NCBI GenBank assembly: GCA_964035545.1
Contig: OZ037771.1
Coordinates: 13,210,980 to 13,274,979, forward strand
Direction: 5' to 3'
Source of the DNA: Bugula neritina
Lineage: Eukaryota; Bryozoa; Gymnolaemata; Cheilostomatida; Bugulidae
Length of the DNA stretch: 64,000 nt
The notes under the pieces were generated by a model. That model did not search any database. It was given only the letters and a program-made list of their open reading frames with translations, and was not told where the DNA came from. Positions 41,001 to 56,000 of this stretch are shown in pieces. Made by a program: the position numbers and the translations under genes. Positions within the stretch are counted from its first letter, which is position 1. Every line of letters begins with the position of its first letter.

Positions 41001-44000
41001 TATGGTAGCATTGTATTTATATCCGCGCTGAATAGGGATATTGGGACTAAAGAAGATATTTAAATAAAGTGGCTGTTAAACTATCAATATTTCAGCATTT
41101 CGATACGGATTTCTAAATGCAGCTTACAATTGATTAAATGTGCTCACTCAACATCAGATGTACGCCGAGGTTGTACATGTATGCAATAGTGTTGAAAATA
41201 CTAATCATCAGAAATTCTGACAATTTTAATACCTGAGAAATAATATTACATATATTCACTTTCACAGAACAGAAACCAATACAATACCGATGTCTAAATA
41301 CCGTCTCAGTTCTAGTTGAGATTACTCTAATGGTACATTTATACCTTCGCTAAAAGAATACCGAGTTTCAGTTACTTTCACTCGTCCGAGTACCCCTTTT
41401 TAGTTTTACTAAAAACCATTGAAATCATATTGATGTGGGAGCTTACTTTCTGATAATAAAATATAACTTGCTTAATCTCTATTTGATGCCCTTTGAAAAT
41501 GTAATGAGTTAGATGAGTTGACAGCATAAAAGCGATAATCGAAAAAGCGTAGGCGATATAATTATAAATGTAAATATTGATATTTACATGGAGTTATCAT
41601 TCACTTTTATTGTTATTCTAAAATCGGCTGATTAAGTTATCACAAATCAAAAATTTAGACCAGTGACCTTTACAATGCAATGCAACTCGGTGAAATTTCA
41701 ACTCGGCCAAATTGAATTTCTGACTCAAAATCGGTAAGGTATAAACGCAGTGTAAGTTGGAGTTACTCTTTCTACCTTGCTACAGAGGGAAGATAACTTC
41801 GAAATTCACTGAAAGTGTAGTACCTTATTTTAAAGACTATTTTCACCTGGTATAATTTACACTCAAGTTACAAAATGTTGCGAGTTCAAACTCATGAAAT
41901 CATCATTTATCTACTGATTCTAAAGGAGGATTATGGGTCTCGGAGTGATTTAATGAAATCACCTTACAGCCTTCTTTCAATTATTCAGTTTAATTATTTG
42001 TAGTTTCAACTTTGTCAGTGTTTAAGTGCTTGCACTACCTACTTCCTTTCTTGAGTACATTGTCTAGTCATTCTGGAAGCCCTGGAAATTAATTGAATGG
42101 ATCTAATTTACTAGCAATCTTTTTGAATTGCTTGTCTTCATTGAGATTAATTGATACATAATTCATGTTGATACAATTTTCATGTTGGAGATTACAGAAC
42201 TGTTGTTGACATGCGCGGCGCGGCTTGTGTACCAACACATGTACACTTGATAAGATACTGATAACATTCTTTGCTAATACTGCTTCACTTCATTTGATAT
42301 CGACAATGATACTCTGCACGGAGTGTGTAGCAATGTGAGAGGGTCTATCTACCTGTTCAGATGGTCGTACACTGAGTATAAGCACCTGTTTTATCTGTTC
42401 ACAAGTGGCGCTTAAAACGCTGGAATTCACAGCTCATTTGACTCAAGATATTGACTGAGTGCTACTTGAAACTCTTAGTACTCAAGTGTTTCTCGGCATG
42501 CTGATGTAATCACTTACCTCACCTGGTCGCTAATTTATCTGCTGCTGCCGCACGGCATGCTCTAGTCGCTGCCGACATGATGCGCTATGAGGATTTATCT
42601 CGAAGGTCTAGCCTGTCTTGCTATGAGGTTGGTGTGTGAAGCAGACAAAAGTGGATCAATTGTAATAATTTGTAGCCGTTAGACTGGACAAATTTATCCC
42701 TAAGACTTGCTATAGTTTTGTACAGAATACGGTTGCAGTGTTTACGTTATCTTTCTTTCTGATATTAGTTTGAACTTCTTACAGCTTGAATAGATAATGT
42801 TTGTGTACTGTGCGATACGTAGTGAGTAAGATATTGTATGTAGTTTGTAATATAGTGTGTGTAGTGCGTAATATATTGTATGTAGTTTGTAATATATTGT
42901 GTGTAGTGTGTAATATAGTGTATGTAGTTTGTAATATATTGTGTGTAGTGTGTGTAATATAGTGTGTGTAGTGTGTAATATATTGTGTGTAGTCTATAAT
43001 ACATTTTATGTAGTGTGTAATGTACTGTATATAGTGTGGAGTGTTATCTAAACAGTGTGTAACTTGTGGTGTGTATTGTATATTATGTATTTTATAAAGT
43101 GTAACTTGTGGTGTGTATTGTATATTATGTATTCTATAAAGTGTAAAATGTGGTGTGTATTGTATATTATGTAATATATAAAGTGTAACATGTGGTGTTT
43201 AATGTATATTATGTAATATGTAAAGTGTAACATGTGGTGTGGGATTGTGTGACAGATTTCAAAGTCTTTGTGACATCATTATACTACTCGCACATTGCAT
43301 AATACAATCATGTTGAGATTTTCTTGTTTCTATTTGCCTGTACAAACAGTTGTAAAGTAACCTGAGTGAATATGTGGTGATACATTGTATCTATACTTAG
43401 TACAGCGTATGTACAGCGTAAATATAGTGTCGTAGGTACAGTGTCGTAGGTACACAACCTAGCCCTGTCTCTTGAATGTGCAAACTTTATATCATCAGAT
43501 AAAATCAAACATTGAATGTAAACAATTAGGTCTATTATTAATACAAATTTTCCTTTTTATCATTTATATTAAGAATTATCTGGTCTAATTTAAAAGAAGT
43601 AAGCATTCAGCACCTTACGGACGACAATATAACACTTATGATGTCACTTCTGATTCGTTCTGTTGCTACACAGTGACATGATAAGGTCGTCAGGATATCA
43701 ACTTATCAGCCATATTGTCTCTCAGCTTCTCACACTCCCCATCCCTTCATGTTCCATTTCTTGACTTTGAAGAATGTTTTCAGCATACAAAAGCTGTATT
43801 TAACTTTTTGAAACGAGGAATTTTCAAATAACAAATGGATGTTTAGTGAAAGGTTTGAGAGCAAAATCGTATTAGTATAGTAGCTTCACAATGGCCTTTT
43901 ACTATGTGATTATGATATATTCTGCAAAGGAAATACAACTCTAAATGCATTGTTGATGGCCTAAGCCCTAAACACACTAATTGTGCAGTTATATATATGC

Positions 44001-47000
44001 TACTTCACTTGTTGACCAATTATCTGTTAGCAAATACTCCTTTAATAAGATTGTATTCAATTGTTCGTGCCAATGCTAATTCTATACCTACAATCCAATG
44101 TATTATGGATTTTGCTGTTGTATTTTAGTATATATGATTTGTTTATACTTTTACAGTTAAATTTAATATAATTGCATTATTTTGTTCTTATTTATGACTC
44201 AGTGAACGATGATCTTTAGTTGTAATCGTTTGATGAATTCAGAAATAATTAAAAATATAATTCCATGATTTCTTCTACTGCCACCTCACTCATTGACATC
44301 TCCTTCCAGGTTAGATATCAGGGAAGAATATCCATAGCTGAGAGGTCCAAGTCTGGCGATTTTATAGACAGTTGGCTGTTGAATAGACAGAGCAGGTTAC
44401 TCCAATCAGAGGTTGGTATATGCAGTGGGCGTGGCTTCTAAACGCTGTCAAAGTCAGCATTGTCAGATGCCAGAAAATGTATTAATTTTTTACCAAGTTT
44501 TGTATTTTTATTCGAAAGAGGTTTAATATAATTTGATGTACAGTTGAATGTTTCTATCATCTACTGTAGTAACGACACACTGTAGTAACAACATTCTGTA
44601 GTAACTGCACACTGTAGTAACAATATACTGTAGTAACAACACACTGTAGTAACTACATACTGTGGTAATTGTGTTGAATTGTTTAAAGACCTCTAATTTG
44701 AAGTGGGAGACAATTTTGTATAAAATTCAAGTTTTTTTGTAAATAAAATTTGTGTCTATTTGTTCCGAACACATGAGGTCAAGGTCATTATGGGCTGTGA
44801 AGTAACTTTCTTATCACTAAACAAGTAATAGCCTATGTATTGATAATAAAGTGTATAACAAACAATGATAGGAATGGATAGATTCTTGTACTCTGATGTA
44901 TGCAGTGTATGCAGTGAATAAGAAGGTATGAGAGATATAATACAGTGCTGTACTCAATATACAGAACTATACATACAGAGAGATGTAATATCCATACAGG
45001 TTAGCAAGAAAGGCTCGTATCTGGAGCTACAGTCCACCAGACTTAGACACGCTAGTGACAATGCTAGGCAGAGAGCTAGCACATCGGGGGCGAGTGACGA
45101 CCACCCTCAATCTGAGTCTGGATCCGGTAGGGTACGCAGGCTAAGTGAAGGAAGTGACAGAGAAAGACATGACAGCGAAAATAGTATGAAATCGGCTAGT
45201 GCTGGGAGCAATCGGAGCATCCGGAGTGACAGGAGTGATGATAATTTATATACTCCGGACAGTGGTGAGTTTACAACACTACAGTGTATACAACACTACA
45301 GTGTGTACAACACTACAGTGTGTACAACACTACAGTGTATACAACACTACAGTGTATACAACACTACAGTGTGTACAACACTACAGTGTGTACAACACTA
45401 CAGTGTGTACAACACTACAGTGTGTACAACACTACAGTGTATACAACACTACAGTGTACAACACTACAGTGTATACAACACTACAGTGTATATGACACTA
45501 CAGTGTGTACAACACTACAGTGTATACAACACTACAGTGTGTACAACACTACAGTGTGTACAACACTACAGTGTATACAACACTACAGTGTGTACAACAC
45601 TACAGTGTGTACAACACTACAGTGTATACAACACTACAGTGTACAACACTACAGTGTATACAACACTACAGTGTATACAACACTACAGTGTATACAACAC
45701 TACAGTATATACAATACTACAGTATATACAACACTACAGTGTGTACAACACATTACCTGCTACCAACAGGTATATTCGATGGAGAAGACAGCATCAGTCG
45801 CCAAGTTTCCTCAACCAGCTCCAACTCCGTGATGTCAGACATCTTTGATGAGGTGGACATGAGGGAAGGCAGACGGTCTACATTGATCTCTACTCACGAC
45901 ACTAACAAGACCATGTTGCTACAGGTAAGTGTATTTATTCTACCAGTCAGTATATTCTACAGGTGTTATACAGGTGCTCTTGTTGGCCCCATCCTTTCAC
46001 CTGTCACAGACTCTACAGTATAACGTAGTTTGTAGTGTGTCACTGGATGTTATTTGGACTAAACATATTCTGTTATCCTCATATCAGAGTGGGAAAGAAG
46101 TTGCCTTTTTTGTTAGAGGAAGTCGCGTGACTTGTTTTTTTTAAAATTAGTTTGGAGACAAACATGGAAGAAAAGTCTTTCTAATCCATTTACAATTAGA
46201 ATATTGTTGATGATTACTGAGCATTTTTTGCCTCTTAATATTGTTTATTGTCTGTAAAATGTCTGAAATCCACTCACTCTAACAAACCGCCATAAAGATG
46301 TGATCACATCATGAAAATAGATTTCATTATTTATATGGACAGAGGTGTATAATGTGTTTATTATGTAAGGCCATTATCATCTCCCTACATTGTAAAGTGT
46401 ATGTTTATCATGATACTATATCAGTTGAGTTGAAATGTGTCAAACATTGTAAATATACAAGGAAGTACAGCAAAGGGAAGTGCTAGGTGATGGGTTATCT
46501 TATGTAAAGTACTATAACGTAGCTGTGTACTCCACTATACTTTACTATAACTTCACTATAACTCCACTGTAACTTTACTGTAACTATCACTATAACTACT
46601 ATAACTTCACTGTAACTTCACTATAACTACTATAACTCCACTATAACTTCACTATAACTACTATAACTTCACTATAACTTCACTATAACTACTATAACTA
46701 CTATAACTTCACTATAACTACTATAACTTCACTATAACTTCACTATAACTACTATAACTTCACTATAACTTCACTATAACTACTATAACTACTATAACTT
46801 CACTATAACTACTATAACTTCACTATAACTACTATAACTTCACTATATACGTGTTGTAGATTGATGATGAGAAGACCTCCATAATCAGTTTGGATAAGAA
46901 ATCTATAATACTAGAGAAAACTCACAAAGAGATATCTTATTGTACTCAGGTGAGAGTTGTGTCCCACCTGTAGTGTGTTATATGTGATAGCCTGTGGTCT

Positions 47001-50000
47001 CTCCCAAATATGACGTATTATAGAGGGTGGCCTCTGGGGTGCCCTGCACGTGATGCTAGCTTGTGTTCTGGAATAGATTATATGCGAATTTGTTCTCATT
47101 ATTCATACATTCAATGTCACTTGTTCATTCAATCTACATGTCACTACTTCTATTTATTATTTACTATTCAAAAAATTTAGCTTTTATTTAACTTTAAATT
47201 TGCTATGTCAACTTTTATATACTTTATGCTTATTAAGCTTAACACATGCTGGATAGCAAAGACTGCACTGATACATATACTGATACATATACTGACACAC
47301 ATATACTGATACATATACTGATACATATACTGATACATATACTGATACATATACTGACACATATACTGACACATATACTGATACATATACTGATACATAT
47401 ACTGATACATATACTGATACATATACTGACACATATACTGATACATATACCGATACATATACTGATACATATACTGATACATATACTGATACATATACTG
47501 ACACATATACTGATACATATACTGATACATATACTGATACATATACTGACACATATACTGATACATATACTGACACATATACTGATACATATACTGATAC
47601 ATATACTGATACATATACTGACACATATACTGATACATATACTGACACATATACTGATACATATACTGATACATATACTGACACATATACTGATACTTTA
47701 TTTTACGCCTGTATACGTCACAATTCTATTGTAGGGAAAGAAATTTATTGACCATTTTGGTTTCATTTGCTGTGATAGTCAAGCTAAGAAAGATGGAAAG
47801 AAAAATGTATACTTCATGTATATTTTTCAGGTATATTTATAATATAACTTATTCTTCTCTATATCAGAGTAAGTGAGTAGGGAAAGAGTTAAGATTAAGA
47901 GTTATCTGCACATGTAACTTGTTTTTGTTGGATGTAGTACACAGCAGTTAGCTGTGCTCCAAGCTGCATATACATATATTACAAAGGGGGTGGGGGGTGG
48001 GGCGAGAGAATGAGGGGCGAGGCCCTCTAATATGAGGCTCATTCAACATTTAAATGAATTTTTGTATGAAAAATTGTATTATAATAATAGAAGGTAAATA
48101 AAAACTAAACATCATTAATAATATTATGCAGCTATTTTCTTAGTTTCATGTAGTATATGGCGTATTGTGATATATATCGTTGTCGTATGACTGTTGCCAG
48201 TGCGCGTCAGATTACGTCATCAACGAGGTGATGGACACGCTAAGGAACGCCTTCACGGCTGTCCACAAACGTAACATAGAGATGCAGAGCTGTGACAGCT
48301 GCCCCATGCAGCAGTATCACAGACTGTGCGAGGACTTGTCGGCCATTAAGGACAGTGAGAGTGCCTACAACTGCGTGCAGAACCACATACAGCATCTTCC
48401 CATGGCGGACTACTCGGAACTCATGAATAAAGTGAAGAGTGAGCAGTGCACGACTCACGAGGAAGCTAACGACGTGCTGATGACTAAACTACGCATCATG
48501 TGTGAGCTGAGACAGATGGACCACACACATGGCAAAGATTCAGACGTGAGTTTCTTCTGTCTACTGACTACTGGTCACTATATACTGACTACTATGTACT
48601 AGTTACTATCTACTGACTACTAGTTACTATATACTAACTACTGGGTACTGATTACTATGTACTGACTGTTAAGTACTTCACTGAATACTAAATACTGACC
48701 GACTATTAGACGTTGAGCACAGCATCTAAAACTCAGTACTGATCACTTACAACTTGTTACTCCCAACCTTGCTCTATCTACAATGTCACAGTGACTGAGT
48801 AATCTTTCTTTGCTTTTAGTTTAACTTTATCAACAACAGACAATCAAAACTTAATCTATTTGGAAACAAAGCGAAAAAGGCTTTCACTTTTGATATGTTT
48901 AAGGTATGTATGTGTTATTTTATTTATTTAAGTTATATAGTATCATGTAAACCTGCCATTAGCTCTAATCATATAACAATAGCTTTCCAAAATATATTTG
49001 TATGATTACTTATAATTTGCAGTCTTAAACAATAGTGACACTGCTCAATAGTGACACTCACTCATACAATCACCTGCTCAGTAGTGTCACTCACTCATGC
49101 CAGCGCCTGCTCAATAGTATCACTCACTCATGCCAGCACCTGCTCAATAGTATCACTCACTCATACAATCACCTGCTCAGTAGTGTCACTCACTCATGCC
49201 AGCACCTGCTCAATAGTGTCAATTTATTTTTAGCACAAACATCAAAGTAGCAAAGATGAAGGAGAGTCCAGAGCTAAGGCAGTAGTTATACCTATTATTG
49301 ATCTCTCCGTAAGTTGCATATTCCACATTCTATTATAATGATTGAAATTTTGTGGAGCTCTTTGCTGTGAAGTTGCTGTTGTTGTGTTGCAGTCAGATCT
49401 GTAGCACATGCGAGTAAAACTTTGGTTGTCTTATGACACAAAGTTTATGAGCAACTGGTAAATTGACTGACTCACCACCTTTTGGAGTGTGCCAAGTCAG
49501 TATTCAGTCTGAGTGTAGTATTGGTGTTGTAGTATTTGTTTTTACCATCTTCAGTCTCAACTCTGTGACAAATTAATAACTAAAACACTAACGGCCGCTT
49601 ATCTTCAGTGTCTTCTCTATTCCCAATATCAACTCCGCACTAACCCCCCCCCCTCCCCGTCAATATATGAAGTTGTGACAAAGTTCCAGCTCTCAGGTTA
49701 GCCTTTTAACTCTTCCAGGAACTGACAAATCAGGAGCTCCCGTCTCCCGCTCCATCTCCCACAGCCAAGGTGACGTTTTCCACATCCGACTCCAGCAGCG
49801 ACTTGCCGAGTGGCGGCAGACCCCGTTCCCGCACTGCAGGTGTGTGTAAATAAATGTCTTTTAAATTATATTGTGTTGTCAGCAAGAATTGAGGCTTTAA
49901 AATTTATTTGATGATTGATGCTCAGTCTGTCATTATATTGAACTGTGTCATACTTTCCATACTGGTATACTCAATGACTATATTACCATATTACTATATT

Positions 50001-53000
50001 ACTGTATTACTATATTACCATATTACTATATCCTTTATTGTGTTACTAGACCATTCACTTTACTGTCACACCATTCTGTAGGCTCGATAACACCATTAGA
50101 TGTGGAGAAGCAAAGTCTACTCCAGAAACTGACCAGTATGGGCCAAAGTCTAGAAGAAGCCTTCAGGGGAGAGAAGAGTAGCTCTCCAGAAAAGAGCAAG
50201 TGAGTGGCTCTGAGACCATGTTAGTCACACATGACTAGTAGTGTTTGCTGGTGTTGTTGGCGTGACATGCTGTGACAATATTTAGAGTGATGAAAAAAAC
50301 TCAAGCAAGTTTATAGTCACCATCTCTGTGAGAAAACCCGTGATGGAAGGAGTTTTTTGTTAAATCGGGCTAAGGACTTATTCAGATGTGACACAGGAGC
50401 AATTATGACTAGATGCTCTTCCTAACATCATCAATGGCCTTTGTTGGGGTTCGAACCCATGACTTCGTGCTTACTAAAAAAACCGCTCTATAACCCCTAG
50501 ACCACGGCTGCTCCCTTAAAGTGATAAATAAGAAAGTTTCTTCCATCATATTGAACTGATTTCAATGGTAACATCCTATTTGTTTAGTTTTGCCTCACTG
50601 GCTGTGAGAAAGGTGAGCATGCCGGCGTTCAGTGCTATTCACTCCAGTCCCGACTTCCAGCGACTCAACGACTCAACTCCGGGCGGCGAGAAGAAGCACA
50701 GGAGGATGAGTTCGTGGAGACGAGACATCTTTGAGAGTGTAGTTACTACCCCTTCTAAAACTAAGCGGGTATGTTAGCATAGTTACTACCCCTTCTAGGA
50801 CCAAGCGAGTATGTTCTTATAGGTACTACCCCTTCTAAAACCAAACGGGTATGTCGTCCTAGTTACTACCCCCTTTTAAGATCAAACAAGTATGTTGTCA
50901 TAGTTACTACCCCTTCTAAAACCAAGCGGGTACATTGTCAGGGTTACTACCCCTTCTAAAACCAAGCGTATGTTGTCATAGTTACTACCCTCTTCTAAAA
51001 CCTAACGGGTATGTCGTCATAGTTACTACCCCCTTCTAAGACCAAACAAGTATGTTGTCATAGGTACTACCCCTTCTAATACTAAATAATGGTGGCTGTA
51101 GTTAATACCCATCAATGATCTGTCGTTCCTTTACTCGGATCAATGCATAACTGACTCTGATGTAGAACGCAATAGTTGAGTTGGAGGTGAAGAGATCAAT
51201 GGGAAAGAAAGAGGTGCGGGGCATGTGGCGGTCGGCCATTGAACAAACTATTCTCCTCAACAGAATGGAGAAAGAGAACCAGAATCTGAGAGGTAAACTC
51301 TTGCCTTGCATTTGAGAGACGTTTGGTGATTGGCTGATATTTAGTCCACTATCTGATCAGCTGTGTATACCAGTGTTCTATATGCTGGGATGTAGCAATG
51401 AGTGCTGCTAATATAAATAAAAACGGAATTCTTATGCCTGTTTAAATGTTTTGTCAACAAAGCTTATTGAGAGCTCGTAATGTGTTCAAATTCTGTTGGA
51501 GATATATTGCACATGTTTAAACATGGAATTGTCAACCCAACACTTTATTGAAAATCTGTTATTTGCCAAGACTCTAGTGGATCTAATGCAGCCAAATATT
51601 GTGCCAAGTCAGGTAGCCATATGAGTAAACACTTGAAGCACACTGAAAGGTGTGCAGTAGTCTTCCACTCAGGCAGCCAATAAAAATTGTTAATTTTAAT
51701 ACTGCCATGCTGTACACACTGCAAAGTTTTTCTTTGTTTATATTATTGTGAAATAAAATAAATTTATTATTGGTGTTCTAGGGGATGCAGAAATGTACTG
51801 TTTTAAATCGCATTCTTGTTTCTAATTGGAAACTATTTGTGTTTTGCAGTTGAACATAAAACTTCTTCTTGCTATAATTTTGTGAGTGTGGAGTTGTCTT
51901 CCATGAGTAACTGGTGGGAAATCTGCATACAGGGTTGTTTGTTCACAGAACACGAGCAGAAAATGGAAGAGAAGAGATCTCAGCTCAGCTATGAAGAGGT
52001 CACGCCGTGTAAAGAGGAAGTTGTGACTCGTTGGAGGTCATTGCTCGGCAAATTGAGATCCGACTCGTCTTCTTCCGTGCAGAAAGTGGATCTGTGGTCT
52101 CTGGTTAAAGAAGGTAGTCATGTGACAGCATGTGATGGCATGTGACAGTATGTGATAGCATGTGACATCATGTGACAGTATGTGATATCACGTGACAGCA
52201 CGTGATAGCATGTGACAGTGTGTAGTAGCATGTGATAGCACGTGATAGCATGTGACATCATGTGATATTATGTGATAGCATGTGACAGTATGTGATATTA
52301 TGTGATAGCATGTGACAGTATGTGGTAGCACGTGATGGCACGTGATAGCATGTGACATCATGTGACATCATGTGATATTATGTGATAGCATGTGACAGCA
52401 TGTGACAGTATGTGATATCACGTGACAGCACGTGATAGCATGTGACAGTGTGTAGTAGCATGTGATAGCACGTGATAGCATGTGACATCATGTGATATTA
52501 TGTGATAGCATGTGACAGTATGTGGTAGCACGTGATAGCACGTGATAGCATGTGACATCATGTGATATTATGTGATAGCATGTGACAGTATGTGGTAGCA
52601 TGTGATAGCACGTGATAGCATGTGACATCATGTGATATTATGTGATAGTATGTGACAGTATGTGATGGCATGTAATAACATGTGACATCATGTGACCACA
52701 TATGGTAGAATGTGACAGTATGTGACATCATGTGATGGAATGTGACAGCATGTGACACGTGACAACATATGACATCGTGTAACAACATGAGACAGCATGT
52801 GACAACATATTGCATCATGTGACATTGTGTGACAGCATGTGACGGTATGTGACAGTATCTGATAGCATGTGATGGCATTTGGCAGTATTTTGCCTGCTGC
52901 TTTCAACGTGATCCACAGCATGTAAAATTGACTTTATAATAAGAGATGCTGTTTTATTGTAAAACATATGCATGCAATTATTGTGTAATAAATGAACAGC

Positions 53001-56000
53001 CATATGTTCTTCTGCATGGTGTGAGCTGCTATACATATATAAGCTGCCTTTATTTCTGTTGGCTGCAGTGATTATTCGCAAATATCACAATTTTATTTTC
53101 TCCAATGTGAGGTTTTGTTAATTTTCAAATGTTTAGCTTTGCATTGATCATCAGTTTTGTTATGTTACTAATGATAGGTCCGGCTAGCCTAAGAGAAATG
53201 GTTAGAAGGGGTAGGTGGTGACGGGTGATTGTTTTACTGGAAATCAGGCTAATTGCTCACAGCTTGTTAATACTTATTTTAATTTCGCCAGTCGAACCCT
53301 TAGTATGATGCTGCTGTATGGGGAATTATGAGAAGCGATGTTTCTTTTAGTGATGCGGAATAATCTTTCTCATGGCGTATGGATACAATAATAGCTGCAG
53401 TTTCCAAACAAATTTCAAGCTGTATAATTTGGTTATGATAAGTAACAGTTGTGCTAATTAACTAAGCTGCTCTGTGACTTGGTATACGGAGACTTGACAC
53501 ATGGACTTGACACAGACTTGATTTATAGACTTGACTTGGCTTGACACCTGGAAACGCAATAGAGAGACAATGACTTAATGACTTGTCACGCAGAATTAAA
53601 TCAGAACTTAATACAAAAGTTGTGGACACAAAATGGGACTAGATATATGATGATTTTAACTAAGCCATTATGACACACTTCCAGTAATTTAGCTTCTGTT
53701 TGCTCAGGTTTCCAGGTGGTTGCAGGTTCTCAGGTGACTGTTGCAGGTGTTCCCAGAGCCAAGAGGGGAGACATATGGAAACTTCTGGCAAGACAGTATA
53801 ACATAAACAATAAGGGGCTGAACACACAGGCAGAGGAGAGACCTCCAGATATGCCGGGATACAAGGAGCTTCTCAGGGGACTTACTCCTCACCAGCATGC
53901 TATACTCATTGACCTTGGTATGACCTTCCTACTCTGGACTCTCACAGTATGACCTTGGTAGTCTATACTTTCAGAGTATAGCCTCAGAGTATCACCTTGG
54001 TAATATTCTTGACGTTGCGTGTTGTAGGTCGCACGTTCCCCCAACACGACTATTTTAAGATGCAGCTGGGAGCTGGCCAGCTGGCGCTGTTCAACATACT
54101 GAAGGCGTACTCTCTGGTTGACACGGAGGTCGGCTACTGTCAGGGACTCGGCTTCGTAGCTGGAATATTACTGATGCACGTGAGTTATCGGTCTCGGTAG
54201 GTGTGTCTCGGTGGGTGTGTCTCAGTGGGTGTGTCTTGGTAGGTGTGTCTCGGTGGGTGTGTCTCGGTGGGTGTGTCTCGGTGGGTGTGTCCCGGTGGGT
54301 GTGTCTTAGTCTGTCAAACTGTTGCTGTGATTTAATCTAACCTTTTATTTAAAATAATTTATTTTAAAAAATATAAATTATTTTTATCAACTGGGACAGA
54401 ATCTAGTTTTCAATTTAAAAACCAAATGTATTCAAATAATTTTTTGCCTAATCATAATAGACAGTGGAATAACAAGTTTAATAATATGATTTGCTTTTGT
54501 AAAGGTTATTGGAAAACGTCGTTTCTGCCATAAAAGCTTACATTTACACATAGGGTTACTTTATTTCATGCGTATTTTATTGGCGTTGAATGTCGTTTTG
54601 TACAACAGTAAATGTTGAGTTTCTAAAATAACTTAGCGAGATTTGAGTCGCCAGTCTGGTTGTAGATCGGGGAGGAGGAGTCCTTCGAGTTGCTGTGTCA
54701 CCTGATGTATGATCTCGGGCTACGTAAGATCTACAAGCCAAACATGGCCGGTCTGCAAGTCTCCATGTACCAGTTGGCCAGACTGATGAAGTAAGTCAAG
54801 TTATACTAGTGTAAGTGTACAGGCAGTGTAAGTACAGGCAGTGTAAGTGTAGACAGTGTAAGTGCAATGTAAGTGCAGACAGTGTAAGTGTACAGGCAGT
54901 GTAAGTACAGACAGTGTAAGTACAGTGTGAGTGTAGATAGTGTAAGTACAGTGTAAGTATAGACAGTGTAAGTGTAGACAGTGTAAGTGTAGACAGTGTA
55001 AGTACAGACAGTGTAAGTGTACAGACAGTGTAAGTGTACACAGTGTTAAGTGTACAGACAGTGTAAGTACTCTATTTCTTGCAGGGACAGGTATTCATCT
55101 CTGTACGACCACCTGGAGGACCTGGAGGTCACACCTGTGCTGTACGCAGCTCCCTGGTTCATTACTCTCTTCTCATCTCAGTTCTCAGTGGGATTCGTCT
55201 CCCGTGTGTTTGGTAGGTCTTACTTAATGCTTGTTATATATGCAACTGTGGGAGATAACTCCATCTAACTAAATATGCAAACATGGGAGATAACCCCATC
55301 TAACTATATATGCAATTATGAGAGATAACTCCATATATATATGTAGATGTGGGAGATAACTCCATGCAATTATATATACAACTGTGGGAGATAACTCCAT
55401 CTAACTATATATACAACTGTTGTGGAGTATTTCTACAGATTACACTTGTGTATGTTTCTTCAGACTTCCTGTTCATGGAGGGTTACTCAGCTGTGTTCAA
55501 AATTGCGCTGTCGCTGCTCTCCACCCACGAGGAGGAGATTCTCTCGAGTGACAGCTTCGAGTCTGTCACAGAAACTCTCAAAAAGACTCTTCCCGAGATG
55601 TCAGCAGACAAAATGGAGACCGTCTTTGAAAAAGTATGAAATTCACTTGACTCTGTTATACTCTGTATTACTATACTCTGTTATACACTGTATTACTATA
55701 CTGTGTTATACTCTGTATTACTATACTCTGTTATACTCTGTATTACTATACTATGTTATACTCTGTATTACTATACTCTGTTATACACTGTATTACTCTA
55801 CTCTGTTATACACTGTATTACTATACTCTGTTATACTCTGTATTACTATACTGTGTTATACACTGTATTACTCTACTCTGTTATACACTGTATTACTATA
55901 CTCTGTTATACTCTGTATTACTATACTCTGTTATACTCTGTATTACTATACTCTGTTATACTCTGTATTACTATACTGTGTTATACACTGTATTACTATA

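Noticed and set aside
44928..45848. 306-codon continuous frame through exon 6, the array and exon 7
   Set aside because: It reads through the HYSVYNT repeat. Splice sites at 45264 and 45770 with matching phase, and the domain context, show that the array is intronic.
47177..47734. Long open frames across the 12-bp repeat
   Set aside because: A 12-bp unit keeps any stop-free frame open; no conserved protein is suggested.
51816..51948. Longer TBC1D exon 17 starting at the TTTTGCAG acceptor
   Set aside because: Only the acceptor at 51948 gives the correct phase and the expected helix start.
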